Origin: Planctomycetaceae bacterium
GTDB taxonomy: Bacteria; Planctomycetota; SZUA-567
Reading direction: 5' to 3'
DNA: 64,000 nucleotides
Assembly: GCA_021203245.1 (NCBI GenBank)
Contig: JAJQBO010000092.1
Coordinates: 1-64,000, forward strand
The notes beneath the pieces were generated by a model. That model was not told where the DNA came from, made no database searches, and was given only the letters and a program-made list of their open reading frames with translations. Both the position numbers and the translations under genes were made by a program. Below are positions 36,795 to 46,495 of the stretch, in pieces. Within the stretch, counting starts at the first letter, position 1, and every line of letters begins with the position of its first letter.

Positions 36795-37826
36795 CTAGTG
36801 CTCCAAACCGAGGATAAGGCAGGAAAGGCCGCTCCCGATTCCCAAAAGGGCGGTGATGTCTCCCGGCGCGAAGCGCTTCGCCTCCAACCCCAGGGCATAG
36901 GCTCCCGGCAGGGCGGCGGATCCGGTATTGCCCATAAAACCGACGGTGGGGAAATCCCGCGTCTGGTCCAGCCCCAGCGTTTCGAAGGTGAGTTTGGCGT
37001 GGGCCTTTCCGACCTGGTGGGTAAAGATGTGGGCCGGGGTATCGTCGTTCCAATCCAACTCCGCCTTGGCCCTGCCCCAGGTGCGGGCCGCGAGGGCGAT
37101 ACCGGCGTGCATAAGGCCTTCGGAGTCGGTGTTCATGATTGGCCCGTCGGGGGTCATGTCGCCCGGGTCGGCTTTACAAAGGTGGTTGGCCGACGTGTCT
37201 GTCCCGACCGCCCCGCCAAGAAGGCGCGGCCCGGGGGCAAGGCCCTTGCGGACCAGCAACACTGCGGCGGCGGCCGAGCCGATAGTCAAACTGGCGAATT
37301 GGCCCTTGAGATGGCGCTTGTCCGGCTTGCGGTTGTTCAGGAGCGAGGCGATGGTCGCCTCGTGCAGCGGTTCGGCGATTTCGCCCGAAACCGCCAAGCC
37401 GGCTTCAATCTGCCCGGCGTCGATCATGGTGGCGATCTGCGCCATAGCATTGAGAACGCCCAGGCAGGCGTTGGACAGGTCGAAGATGGCGCAGGTCTCG
37501 GGCAGGCCCAAGGCTTCGTGAACCACCGACGCCGTCGCCGGCTCGAGGAAATCGCGGCACACCGAGGCGTGGATAAGGCAGCCCACTTTTTCCGGAGGAA
37601 AGTCCCCCAGGACCTGCCGTCCGGCCTCGGCGGCAACGGTCGACGACCGGGTCCCGGGCTGCCAGAAGCGGCGCTCGCGGATGCCGGTCATGAGTTCGAG
37701 CCGGCCGGCCGAGAGCCGCAGCCGGTCGTACACCGGGGCGAGGCGTGCCTCCACTTCCAGGCTCGAGACCACCCGGGGCGGCTTGACAAGGGCGGCACCC
37801 GCTACCGTAACATTCTGGAAACGCAC
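36795..37826 (-). CDS. oleA: OleA-like thiolase-fold condensing enzyme (FabH superfamily)
   Basis: 343 aa; FDLSNACLGVLNAMAQIATMIDAGQI (nucleophile Cys), FTHQVGKAHAKLTFETLGLDQTRDFPTVGFMGNTGSAALP. Confidence 0.75.
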   Translation of the reverse strand: MRFQNVTVAGAALVKPPRVVSSLEVEARLAPVYDRLRLSAGRLELMTGIRERRFWQPGTRSSTVAAEAGRQVLGDFPPEKVGCLIHASVCRDFLEPATASVVHEALGLPETCAIFDLSNACLGVLNAMAQIATMIDAGQIEAGLAVSGEIAEPLHEATIASLLNNRKPDKRHLKGQFASLTIGSAAAAVLLVRKGLAPGPRLLGGAVGTDTSANHLCKADPGDMTPDGPIMNTDSEGLMHAGIALAARTWGRAKAELDWNDDTPAHIFTHQVGKAHAKLTFETLGLDQTRDFPTVGFMGNTGSAALPGAYALGLEAKRFAPGDITALLGIGSGLSCLILGLEH

Positions 37827-37835
37827 GATAACCCC

Positions 37836-39416
37836 CTATACTTTCTGGGTCCTGACGTCAGAAACCTTTTCCTTGACCGGCTTGTCCGGCTCGCGGCCGA
37901 ACAGGTAGACCAATTCGCGGACGCCGCCCCAGGGCGCATCCCGCAACTGATCGGGCAGGAGCCGCCAGCGCCATTGGTTTTCACCCAGGCCGGGGCGGTT
38001 CATCCGGCAACTGTTGTCCAGGAACAGGATGTCCTGCATCAGCACCATGGCGGTATCGGCTACCGACGCGAACGCCAGCCGCATCAGGTCCCACGGCATG
38101 CCGGAACCGTCGCGGCCGAGATAGCGCCTCGCCTTGTCCCGTTCCGCCTCCAGCCCGCCCCGGTCCATGTGCTCGTAATCCGGCCCCTCGGCCTGATACC
38201 ACCCCAAGGTGGTGTCGTTGTCGTGGGTCGCCACATAGCACACGGTGTTGGACTCGTAGGTGTGGGGCAAGTAGGCCTCGGCCCCGTCCGAAAAGGCGAA
38301 ATGCAAGACCTTCATCCCCGGCAACCCGTTGTCCACCCGCAACCTGTCGACGGCGGGGGTGATAACCCCCAAATCCTCGGCCAGAATAGGCAGGTTGTCG
38401 CCGAGTTCGCGTTTAAAGACATCGAACAACGCCTGGCCCGGTCCTTCGACCCAGCGGCCCTTGATGGCCGTCTCCTCGCCCTTGTCCACCGCCCAATAGG
38501 CCTGGAAACCCCGGAAATGATCGATACGCAGCATATCCACCATCGCCAGCGTGGCCTTGACCCGGCGCACCCACCAGCGGTAGCCGTCGTCGGCCATGGC
38601 TTTCCAGTTATAGAGCGGATTGCCCCATAACTGGCCGGTGGCACTGAAGTAGTCCGGCGGCACGCCGGCCTGGAACTCTGCCCTGCCGTCGTCGTCCAGC
38701 ATAAAGAATTCGGGCTCGCCCCAGATGTCGGCCGAGTCGTGAGCGCAGTAGATCGGCACGTCGCCCATCAGTTTGATGTTCTTGTCGGCGAGGTACCGCT
38801 TGAGTTCCATCCACTGGCGGAAAAAGAGGAATTGGAGGAATTTGTGATAACGGACCTCATGCGAAAGGATCTTGTGATACTTTTCCACACCCTCCGGGGT
38901 ATGGCGGCGCGCCTCGAGATCTTTCCATTCGTACCAGGGCGTGCCTTTGTAGAAATCCTTGATCGCCATGAACAGGGCGAAATTATCGAGCCATTCCTTG
39001 TCGTAGAGTTTGCAGAACAGTTCGAATTCCCGCGCCAGTTCGGCGCTGCCGCGAGCGTCCTGGAAACGGTCCAGGGCCTTGCGGAAAGCGTGCTCCTTGA
39101 AATCACGAGCATGGTCGAAATCGGCGTATTTACCGTTTCTCGGGGCGTTATGGAGATCCTCCGGTTCAAGCAGCTCCAGTTCGACCAGGTTGTCGAGAGA
39201 TAGCAGGAGCGGGTTCCCGGCGTAGCTCGAGGTGGTCTGGTAGGGGCTGTTGGCCGCGCCGGTGGGGCCAAGGGGCAGCACCTGCCAGATGCCTATCCCC
39301 GCTTTATGAAGAAAATCGGCAAAATCGCGGGCGCTCCGGCCCAAGTCTCCCACCCCGTGTCCACCCGGCAGGGAAGTTGGGTGGAGAATAACTCCGGCCA
39401 ATCGGGGAAAAGCCAT
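37836..39416 (-). CDS. malQ: 4-alpha-glucanotransferase
   Basis: MAFPRLAGVILHPTSLPGGHGVGDLGRSARDFADFLHKAGIGIWQVLPLGPTGAANSPYQTTSSYAGNPLLLS...LRIDHFRGFQAYWAV...ILAEDLGVITPAVDRLR. Confidence 0.95.
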   Translation of the reverse strand: MAFPRLAGVILHPTSLPGGHGVGDLGRSARDFADFLHKAGIGIWQVLPLGPTGAANSPYQTTSSYAGNPLLLSLDNLVELELLEPEDLHNAPRNGKYADFDHARDFKEHAFRKALDRFQDARGSAELAREFELFCKLYDKEWLDNFALFMAIKDFYKGTPWYEWKDLEARRHTPEGVEKYHKILSHEVRYHKFLQFLFFRQWMELKRYLADKNIKLMGDVPIYCAHDSADIWGEPEFFMLDDDGRAEFQAGVPPDYFSATGQLWGNPLYNWKAMADDGYRWWVRRVKATLAMVDMLRIDHFRGFQAYWAVDKGEETAIKGRWVEGPGQALFDVFKRELGDNLPILAEDLGVITPAVDRLRVDNGLPGMKVLHFAFSDGAEAYLPHTYESNTVCYVATHDNDTTLGWYQAEGPDYEHMDRGGLEAERDKARRYLGRDGSGMPWDLMRLAFASVADTAMVLMQDILFLDNSCRMNRPGLGENQWRWRLLPDQLRDAPWGGVRELVYLFGREPDKPVKEKVSDVRTQKV

Positions 39417-39538
39417 GACGAGTCTCCTCTCTGGGTTGCAGTGGTTGTGCCTGTTTTGCCGTGAAGCGTCCATATCGCATCGGGATGACCCGGCTGAGGT
39501 CATCCCGATACAGCAGCGCCAGGGAATGGTGAAAGGGG

Positions 39539-39715
39539 TCAGGCCTTGCGATAAACGTTGAGCCCCACCTTTTCTTCGCGTTCGGGAATCGCCTGATTGC
39601 CTTCGGTTGAGGCAATGATGATTGTTTTTCCCGACGAGGAGGGCCCGAATTCCTTGGTCAGGTCCACCTTGATGGTGAGGATGTCGCCCTCGACCGACAT
39701 TTCCACGTTCTTCAT
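39539..39715 (-). CDS. Small conserved 58-aa protein (not in ORF track)
   Basis: ATG at 39715: MKNVEMSVEGDILTIKVDLTKEFGPSSSGKTIIIASTEGNQAIPEREEKVGLNVYRKA*; read directly from the minus strand. Confidence 0.75.
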   Translation of the reverse strand: MKNVEMSVEGDILTIKVDLTKEFGPSSSGKTIIIASTEGNQAIPEREEKVGLNVYRKA

Positions 39716-39863
39716 GCTTTATCTCCCGCAAAAGAGGTGTTCTATACGCCGTCTCCCAAAAATTGACCCCTATGGTGTCTATACATACCCGGAGACAGAG
39801 TCTGTGTAAAGACAGTGTAAGGAAAAAGAGCGCGACGCCGCCTCGCCGCCGCCCGCTTCCGCC

Positions 39864-41273
39864 CTACAGATTCGCCGCCGCGGCGGCCGCAAGCTCCGAG
39901 CGTTCGGCTTTTTTCAGCACCACATGGCCGAAAAGGCGCAGATGTTTCATGCGTTCGGCGCAATAGACGAGGCCGTTGGACGATTGGTCGAGATAGGGGT
40001 TGTCGATCTGGTAGGGGTCGCCTGTCAGGACAATTTTGGTGCCGTCGCCGGCCCGGCTGACAATGGTTTTGACCTCGTGCGGGGTGAGATTCTGGGCTTC
40101 GTCCACGACGATGTACTGTTTGGCGATGGATCGGCCGCGAATATAGGTCAGGGCTTCCATTTCCAGGAGATCGTCTACCAGCAGTTCCTGCACCTTCCGG
40201 TTCGCCGCCTTGCCGACCGTCTGCTTGCCGCCTCCCGGACCCACATGCATGAGAAAGGACAGGTTGTCGAATACCGGCTGCATCCAACTGGACATCTTCT
40301 TGTCCTTGGACCCGGGCAGGTAGCCGAGATCCTTGCCCATGGGGATGATGGGGCGGGTGACGAGGATTTTTTCATACCCGTACTGGATATCGTTCCCCGC
40401 CTTGAGGGCGAGGTCGTCGACGCGCAGGGCCTCCAGGCCGGCCGCGAGCGCGAGAAGGGTCTTGCCGGTGCCGGCCGAGCCCACCAGGGTCACGAGTTTG
40501 ACCGTGGGGTCCATAAGGAGTTGAATGGCTATCCGCTGCTCGACCGACCGGCCGGAAATGCCGTAAATCTTCATCCCGGCCGACTTCGCATTGACGGACG
40601 TGACTTCGTTGAAATCGCTCGCCCTGCCGATCGCGCCCTGGCTCGGGTTCTCGGCTCCGGAGAGGACGACAAACTCGTTCGGCTGGAGATCCATGCCGGG
40701 CATGGCCAGACTGCCCTCTTTATACAGGGTGTCGATAGCCTCGGCGGGAACCGTCATCTCGCGGAAGCCGCAGTACATTTCGTCGGCGTTGACCTTGTCC
40801 TCCTCCCAATCCACCGGCTCGATGCCGACCACCGCCGCCTTGACGCGGAGATTGAGGTCCTTGGAGACGAGGAGAACCGTGGTGTCGGGGTTGGCGACAG
40901 AGAGATGGACGGCGACGCGGAGGATGCGGTTGTCCGGCATGTCCCGCTCGAGGCCGGCGACCGGCTCGAGCTGATCGTCCTCCATTATCATGATTTTGCC
41001 GCCGGCTTCGTTGTGGGTAATGCCTTCGGTGAGGATTTCCGGCTCCCTGCCCTCGTTTCTGGCATAGGCCTCCTCCTCCATCCGCACCCGGTCGATATAG
41101 CGGATGACGGCGCGGGCGTTGCGGCCCAGTTCGTCGGATTTGGTCTTGAACTTGTCGAGTTCCTCGATAACGGTCATGGGCAGGACGACGGTGTTGTCGG
41201 CAAATGCCTCGATGGCGCGACTGGTATGGAGGAGGACATTGGTGTCGAGGACGAAGAATTTGTGCATGGACAT
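39864..41273 (-). CDS. PIN-PhoH family ATPase
   Basis: N-terminal PIN (KFFVLDTNVLLHTSRAIEAF) + PhoH: LVTLVGSAGTGKTLLALAAGLE...YIVVDEAQNLTPHEVKTIVSRAGDGTKIVLTGDPYQIDNPYLD. Confidence 0.95.
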   Translation of the reverse strand: MSMHKFFVLDTNVLLHTSRAIEAFADNTVVLPMTVIEELDKFKTKSDELGRNARAVIRYIDRVRMEEEAYARNEGREPEILTEGITHNEAGGKIMIMEDDQLEPVAGLERDMPDNRILRVAVHLSVANPDTTVLLVSKDLNLRVKAAVVGIEPVDWEEDKVNADEMYCGFREMTVPAEAIDTLYKEGSLAMPGMDLQPNEFVVLSGAENPSQGAIGRASDFNEVTSVNAKSAGMKIYGISGRSVEQRIAIQLLMDPTVKLVTLVGSAGTGKTLLALAAGLEALRVDDLALKAGNDIQYGYEKILVTRPIIPMGKDLGYLPGSKDKKMSSWMQPVFDNLSFLMHVGPGGGKQTVGKAANRKVQELLVDDLLEMEALTYIRGRSIAKQYIVVDEAQNLTPHEVKTIVSRAGDGTKIVLTGDPYQIDNPYLDQSSNGLVYCAERMKHLRLFGHVVLKKAERSELAAAAAANL

Positions 41274-41360
41274 CCTTTCGCGGCTGCGGGCGGGAGGTAT
41301 GTTTCCACTTTTAGTGTACGCATTGGGGTGCCTCTATGCAACCCGGTCCATTCCTACCCT

Positions 41361-41545
41361 GTCGTCACCCCGGCGGTGAAGCGAGGAACCGGGCGAGGGG
41401 CGTGTGGTTGTGCCGGGGCAATCGGGGTCGCGATTGGCTCCAGCCTGGTTTTAGTGCAACCATATTGCAGCGAATGTTTTTCCGGCTGCTCCGGCACAAC
41501 CCCCCGTTATTTTCACGGCACAGGTTAGCACGCCGGGGTGACGAC
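41361..41545 (-). repeat. Family A REPIN-like element, subfamily A1, full length
   Basis: GTCGTCACCCCGGCGG...ACGCCGGGGTGACGAC; its reverse complement aligns along its whole length with 2673..2852. Confidence 0.85.
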
Positions 41546-41584
41546 TTGAGGGAGGTTGGCGCGTATGTGACGTTTCCGAACCAC

Positions 41585-42847
41585 TTACAAGCGCAAAAAG
41601 GAGCGCACATTGCCGCCAAGAATGCCGGTTGCGACCTGGCGGATATCGTCTTCGCAGAACCGCCAGCCGGTGCGGTAGAGATCGCCGTAGTGACGCAGAA
41701 GCGCCTGGCCAAGGACCCAGCGCGCATGGGCCCAGCAGCCGACCATCTCCTCGGCCGCGTCGGCGCCGGAATGGCAGGCGTGGAAGCCGCTGCCCAAATT
41801 TTCCAGCCGCATGCAGGTATAGCCTTCCATGATACGGGGATAGGAAAGAGGCTGGTCCGGTCCGCACAGGAGCATGTTGCGGCTCCGGGAGGCGGAAAAC
41901 ACCGCTGCCGCGAATTCGCTCTCCCGGCCGGGGAAGACAAGGAACCGCACCTCGGGGAAGTCCCGCCACAGGACGGACAGGTCGTCGACGCGCGCGTCGC
42001 CGGTGGCGAGGAAAAACGGAAGGTTGCAGTCGCGGCACAGCGGCAGGACCGATTCCCGCACCAGCCGCCCGACCCCTGGGTCGCCCGGGAGGTGATCCTT
42101 AGCCGGCCAGTCGAACGCCACGGCGACCGGCTGCAGCCGGTCTATTTCGCCGAGGAGGTGGCGGCGAAGTTCCAGCGGGGTGAACTCGTCCACCTTGGCT
42201 TTGAGGCCAAATCCCTGGAGCCGGAGGGCCTTGGCGCTCTCCTTCCAGTCGCCGAGGAGTTCGGACAGGCACAGAACCGGGTGAAAAGCGGGATGCCGCG
42301 CCGGTCCGGCGAGGTGGTCGGCCACCGACAGGCTTTCGACCGGGTAGAGGGCCATTTCGAGGTTGGCGAGGGCGAGGACCTTTTCCAGCCGTTCAGTGGC
42401 CGGGATGGCGGCGTACTGCTCCCGCAGCAGGCGGAGATCGCCGGACGCGACGTCGAGGCCGAACATCTCCAGCGTGGTCAGGACAATGCGGGCCGCCTCG
42501 CTGACCGGCGAATGATCGACAAACAGTTGCAGCCAGATGATATCGGCCAGTTCGGCCGGGGCAAGGGAGAGGATCGATCCGTCCATCTCCGGGCTGCAGC
42601 GGCGGTCGACGCCGGGCAGACAGAGGTTGAGGGCGCGGCGGCGGAAAAATTCGGCCAGGATTTCGGGGGTGGTAAGGAGCGCGTCGATGCCGGAAAGGGC
42701 GGGCGATTCGGCGGCGGGCGCGTCGGCGAAGACGCGCACATCCACGGCCGGCGTCGTGTGCGCCGCCGTCCAGATGGCATCCCTCACCGATTCGGAAAAA
42801 TCCGCCACACCCATCCTCCGCCCGACCGCATTGCGCCCCCTTGTCAT
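41585..42847 (-). CDS. Uncharacterised amidohydrolase/UxaC-like protein
   Basis: 420 aa; C-terminal MLLCGPDQPLSYPRIMEGYTCMRLENLGSG...VRSFLRL resembles the end of uronate isomerase-like TIM barrels; assignment weak. Confidence 0.4.
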   Translation of the reverse strand: MTRGRNAVGRRMGVADFSESVRDAIWTAAHTTPAVDVRVFADAPAAESPALSGIDALLTTPEILAEFFRRRALNLCLPGVDRRCSPEMDGSILSLAPAELADIIWLQLFVDHSPVSEAARIVLTTLEMFGLDVASGDLRLLREQYAAIPATERLEKVLALANLEMALYPVESLSVADHLAGPARHPAFHPVLCLSELLGDWKESAKALRLQGFGLKAKVDEFTPLELRRHLLGEIDRLQPVAVAFDWPAKDHLPGDPGVGRLVRESVLPLCRDCNLPFFLATGDARVDDLSVLWRDFPEVRFLVFPGRESEFAAAVFSASRSRNMLLCGPDQPLSYPRIMEGYTCMRLENLGSGFHACHSGADAAEEMVGCWAHARWVLGQALLRHYGDLYRTGWRFCEDDIRQVATGILGGNVRSFLRL

Positions 42848-42868
42848 ATCATAGCAAAATATGCTAAG

Positions 42869-44638
42869 ATGTCACAAACGGAAACCGTAGCCCATCCACC
42901 CAGCGAAGGAGTTCCTTACGTGGACTTGAAAGACAAACAGCGAATCCTTATCACCGCCGCCCTGCCCTATGCCAACGGCCGGCTCCATATCGGCCATGTC
43001 GCCGGCGCCTACCTGCCGGCCGACATCGCGGTCCGCTATCTCAAGCTGCGCGGCAAGGAGGTGCACTTCGTCTGCGGCTCCGACGAAAACGGCGTGCCCA
43101 TCACCTTCAGCGCCATGAAGGAAGGCGTCACCCCGCAGGATATCGTTGACCGCTACACCAACTCCATCATGAACGCCTTCAACGGGTTGAATGTCGATTT
43201 CTCCATCTACGGCCGCACCCACACCCCGCGCCACGACCAGGTGGCGCAGGACTTTTTCCTCCGTCTCTACGAGCGCGGCCACGTCGTCCGCAAAACCGGC
43301 GAACAGGTCTATTGCACCGTCTGCGAGCGCTTCCTGCCCGACCGCTACATCGAGGGCATCTGCTATTACGCCGACTGTAAAGCGCCGGGCGCGCGCGGCG
43401 ACCAGTGCGAAAAATGCGGCAGGCCGGTGGACGCGACCAAGCTGATCGAACCCGAATGCATGGTCTGCAAGACGCTGGGCCGCGAATCGCGCGGTCATAT
43501 CGAGGTCCGATCCACCGACCACTGGTATTTCCGCCTCGACAGCTTTTCGCAGGCGCTCCGGGAATACCTCGACTCCCACTCGGAATGGCGCGAATCGGTC
43601 AAGCGCTTCTCCTACGGCCTCATCGACCAGGGCCTCAAGGAACGCGGCATCACCCGCGACATGGAGTGGGGCGTGCCGGTGCCGCTGCCGGGCGGCGAAG
43701 GAAAAGTCCTCTACGTCTGGTTCGATGCGCCTATCGGCTATATCACCTTCAGTCAGGAATATTTCGAAGCCATGGGCAAGCTGGACGAATGGAAGGACTT
43801 CTGGCAAAACCCGGAGACCGGCCTCGTCCACTTCATCGGCAAGGACAACACCGTTTTCCATACCGTCATCTTCCCCGGCATGCTGATGGCCCACGGCGAC
43901 TACCGCCTCGCCGACGCCGTCGTCGTCAATGAATTCCTGAACCTCGAGGGCGACAAAATTTCCACCTCGCGCGACTACGCCGTCTGGGTCGACGAATACC
44001 TCCAGGCCTTCCCGGCCGATCCGCTCCGCTATTACCTGACCGCCATCGCGCCGGAGAACTCGGACGCCGATTTCTCGTGGAAGCAGTTCCAGCAGCACAA
44101 CAACGGCGAACTGGCCGACAACCTCGGCAACTTTATCCAGCGGAACCTGTCGTTCTGCAAAAAGTATTTCGACGGCAAAGTTCCGGAAATCGACCAGCCC
44201 ACCGAAGCCGGCCAGGCCGTTTTGCAGGAGATTGAGGTCGCGCGCGCCGAACTGGCCGAGCTGCTGGACGAGTTCCACTTCAAGGCGGCATTGGAACGGC
44301 TGATGCGGCTGTCGCAGCGCGGCAACCAGTACTTTGCCGAAGAAGAACCGTGGAAGTCGCGGAAGACCGACATGGCCGCCTGCGCCCGCACCATGTTCGT
44401 CGGGGTCAAGATAGTGGAAGCGCTGTCCGTCTTCATGTCGCCGTTCATGCCCGGCGCGGCCGCGAAGGTGCGCGAGTTCATGAACCTGCCGCCCCTGACC
44501 CACGGCGACTGGAACGCGCCAAGCCGCCTGAAGGGCGGCGAACCGCTGGGCGACCCGGAGGTCCTTTTCCCCAAATACGACGACGCGACCATTCAGCCGC
44601 ACATCGACAAGCTGCGCGGCACGGTCGAGGGAGCCTAG
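42869..44638 (+). CDS. metG: Methionyl-tRNA synthetase
   Basis: ILITAALPYANGRLHIGHVAGAYLPADIAVRYLKLRGKEVHFVCGSDENG...FWQNPETGLVHFIGKDNTVFHTVIFPGML...VNEFLNLEGDKISTSRDYAVWVDEY. Confidence 0.95.
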   Translation: MSQTETVAHPPSEGVPYVDLKDKQRILITAALPYANGRLHIGHVAGAYLPADIAVRYLKLRGKEVHFVCGSDENGVPITFSAMKEGVTPQDIVDRYTNSIMNAFNGLNVDFSIYGRTHTPRHDQVAQDFFLRLYERGHVVRKTGEQVYCTVCERFLPDRYIEGICYYADCKAPGARGDQCEKCGRPVDATKLIEPECMVCKTLGRESRGHIEVRSTDHWYFRLDSFSQALREYLDSHSEWRESVKRFSYGLIDQGLKERGITRDMEWGVPVPLPGGEGKVLYVWFDAPIGYITFSQEYFEAMGKLDEWKDFWQNPETGLVHFIGKDNTVFHTVIFPGMLMAHGDYRLADAVVVNEFLNLEGDKISTSRDYAVWVDEYLQAFPADPLRYYLTAIAPENSDADFSWKQFQQHNNGELADNLGNFIQRNLSFCKKYFDGKVPEIDQPTEAGQAVLQEIEVARAELAELLDEFHFKAALERLMRLSQRGNQYFAEEEPWKSRKTDMAACARTMFVGVKIVEALSVFMSPFMPGAAAKVREFMNLPPLTHGDWNAPSRLKGGEPLGDPEVLFPKYDDATIQPHIDKLRGTVEGA

Positions 44639-44685
44639 GCAAGCGCCACACGGCGCTGAATGGGCGGTCAAGTGAAGGAAAGCGC

Positions 44686-45318
44686 ATGAACGGTCCCAAT
44701 CCGGATACCAGGCATCCAATGGTGGGCTTTCCTCAGGTTTGTTTTATTAAAAATACGGTGACCAATCCCCAAATTGTCGTCGGGGACTACACCTATTATG
44801 ACGATCCGGACGATTCGGAGGATTTCGAGAGGAATGTCCTCTATCTTTTTCCGTTTATCGGCGACCGGCTCATCATCGGCAAGTTTTGCGCCCTGGCAAA
44901 AGGAGTGCGTTTTATTATGAATGGCGCCAATCATAAATTGGCTGCCATATCAACTTTCCCCTTTCAGATTTTCGGCAACGGATGGGAAAAGGTCATGCCC
45001 GGCAAGGGCGACCTTCCTTACAAAGGGGACACGGTTATTGGCAACGACGTCTGGCTTGGGTACGAGTCGCTAATCATGCCGGGTGTCACAATCGGCAACG
45101 GAGCGATAATCGCCGCACAATCTGTGGTGACTTCCGACGTGCCTCCGTACACGATTATGGGCGGTAACCCGGCCCGCCCCATAAAGACGCGCTTTAATGC
45201 CGCCACCATCGAAAAACTGGAGGCGCTGGCTTGGTGGGATTGGCCTGTAGATAAAATCAGCCGCAATCTCGACCGCATCGTCAGTTGTGATGTCGATGCC
45301 TTATGTGAGTCGCTTTAG
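44686..45318 (+). CDS. Xenobiotic acetyltransferase (CatB/Vat-type left-handed beta-helix)
   Basis: NPQIVVGDYTYYDDPDDSEDFERNVLYLFPFIGDRLIIGKFCALAKGVRFIMNGANHKLAAISTFPFQIFGNGWE...DTVIGNDVWLGYESLIMPGVTIGNGAIIAAQSVVTSDVPPYTIMGGNPARPIKTRF. Confidence 0.85.
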   Translation: MNGPNPDTRHPMVGFPQVCFIKNTVTNPQIVVGDYTYYDDPDDSEDFERNVLYLFPFIGDRLIIGKFCALAKGVRFIMNGANHKLAAISTFPFQIFGNGWEKVMPGKGDLPYKGDTVIGNDVWLGYESLIMPGVTIGNGAIIAAQSVVTSDVPPYTIMGGNPARPIKTRFNAATIEKLEALAWWDWPVDKISRNLDRIVSCDVDALCESL

Positions 45319-45355
45319 AAAGCTTTTTCTTCAATAAGGTATCTCGAAACGGGCC

Positions 45356-46459
45356 ATGTATCCCGATACAAAACCGACGGACAAGCGATTCAACCTGCTC
45401 CTGCGCATGCCGAACTGGCTGGGCGACTGCGTCATGGCCATGCCGGCGGTGCGACACCTCGTCGAGACCCTGCCGGAAGCGCGGATATATTTGGGTGGTC
45501 GCGAGGGCTTCCGCAATTTCTTCCTGGCCCAGCCGGGCGTGAGCGGATTCGTCCCCGCACCGGACAGCGGCGTCGGCAACCTGGTCAAGGGCATGACGGC
45601 GACGCGGCGGTTTCTCCGTGACGGCGGCGTGCCGGGCGGCATCGACGTCGGGCTGCTCCTGACCAACTCCGTTTCGACGGCGGCCTGGCTGTGGCGTCTC
45701 GGCGCGAATATCCGCATCGGCTATAACCGCGACTGCCGCCGCCTGTTCCTCACCTACCCGGTGCCGTGCGGCGGAGTCGAATCGTCGTGGCACTTTGTCC
45801 GCTATTACCTGTGGCTCGCAAAGTTCGCCGAAGCGGTGGTGTTCGAAAACGAAGCCGCGACCGAACGCCACACCGAACCGCTGACCGACTATATGACCCC
45901 GACCATCCGTGTCGGTGACGAGGCGCGCCGCGAAGCGGAATCGCTCCTGGTGCAGCTTGGCGTGTCGGAACGCTACGCCGTCTTCGCGCCGGCCAGCGCC
46001 TACGGGCCGGTGAAGGACTGGCCGGTCCGCCATTACCGCGACCTGGCGTCGGCATTGGTCAAGCAAGGCATGGCGGTCGTCGTCACCGGGTCGGCCAAAC
46101 AGGCCGATGTCTGCGCGGCGGTTACCGAAGGGATTCGCGGCGCGGTCAATCTGGCCGGCCAGACCAGCCTCGACGCCTTTGCCGGGCTGCTGGCTGGCGC
46201 GTCGCTGTTCGTCGGCGGCGATTCCGGCGGCGCGCACGTGGCGGGCGCGCTCGGCGTGCCGACCGTCGTCATCTTCGGCATCACCAACCCCACCCGCACC
46301 AGGGCCGGCGGCCGGCGCGTCGTCTGCGTTGGCGATGGCGAGGCGGTGGATGTCAAACTGTCCACCCCGGCAGCGCGCAAGGCGGCGCAGGCGGCGTTGG
46401 AGGCGATTGAACCGGCACGGGTGCTGGCGGAAATACAGCGGGTGACGGGCGAGGCATAA
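45356..46459 (+). CDS. waaF: ADP-heptose:LPS heptosyltransferase (GT9, WaaF-like)
   Basis: LLRMPNWLGDCVMAMPAVRHL...FAPASAYGPVKDWPVRHYRDLASALV...GQTSLDAFAGLLAGASLFVGGDSGGAHVAGALGVPTVVIFGITNPTRT. Confidence 0.9.
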   Translation: MYPDTKPTDKRFNLLLRMPNWLGDCVMAMPAVRHLVETLPEARIYLGGREGFRNFFLAQPGVSGFVPAPDSGVGNLVKGMTATRRFLRDGGVPGGIDVGLLLTNSVSTAAWLWRLGANIRIGYNRDCRRLFLTYPVPCGGVESSWHFVRYYLWLAKFAEAVVFENEAATERHTEPLTDYMTPTIRVGDEARREAESLLVQLGVSERYAVFAPASAYGPVKDWPVRHYRDLASALVKQGMAVVVTGSAKQADVCAAVTEGIRGAVNLAGQTSLDAFAGLLAGASLFVGGDSGGAHVAGALGVPTVVIFGITNPTRTRAGGRRVVCVGDGEAVDVKLSTPAARKAAQAALEAIEPARVLAEIQRVTGEA

Positions 46460-46495
46460 AGGGGCTTAGGGAATAACGCACCAGCCTCCCCCATA

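Noticed and set aside
41336-42868. N-terminal 511 codons of the 1100-aa ORF 41336..44638
   Set aside because: This is antisense read-through of 41585..42847 and of a family A repeat; MetG begins at 42869 after an independent start.
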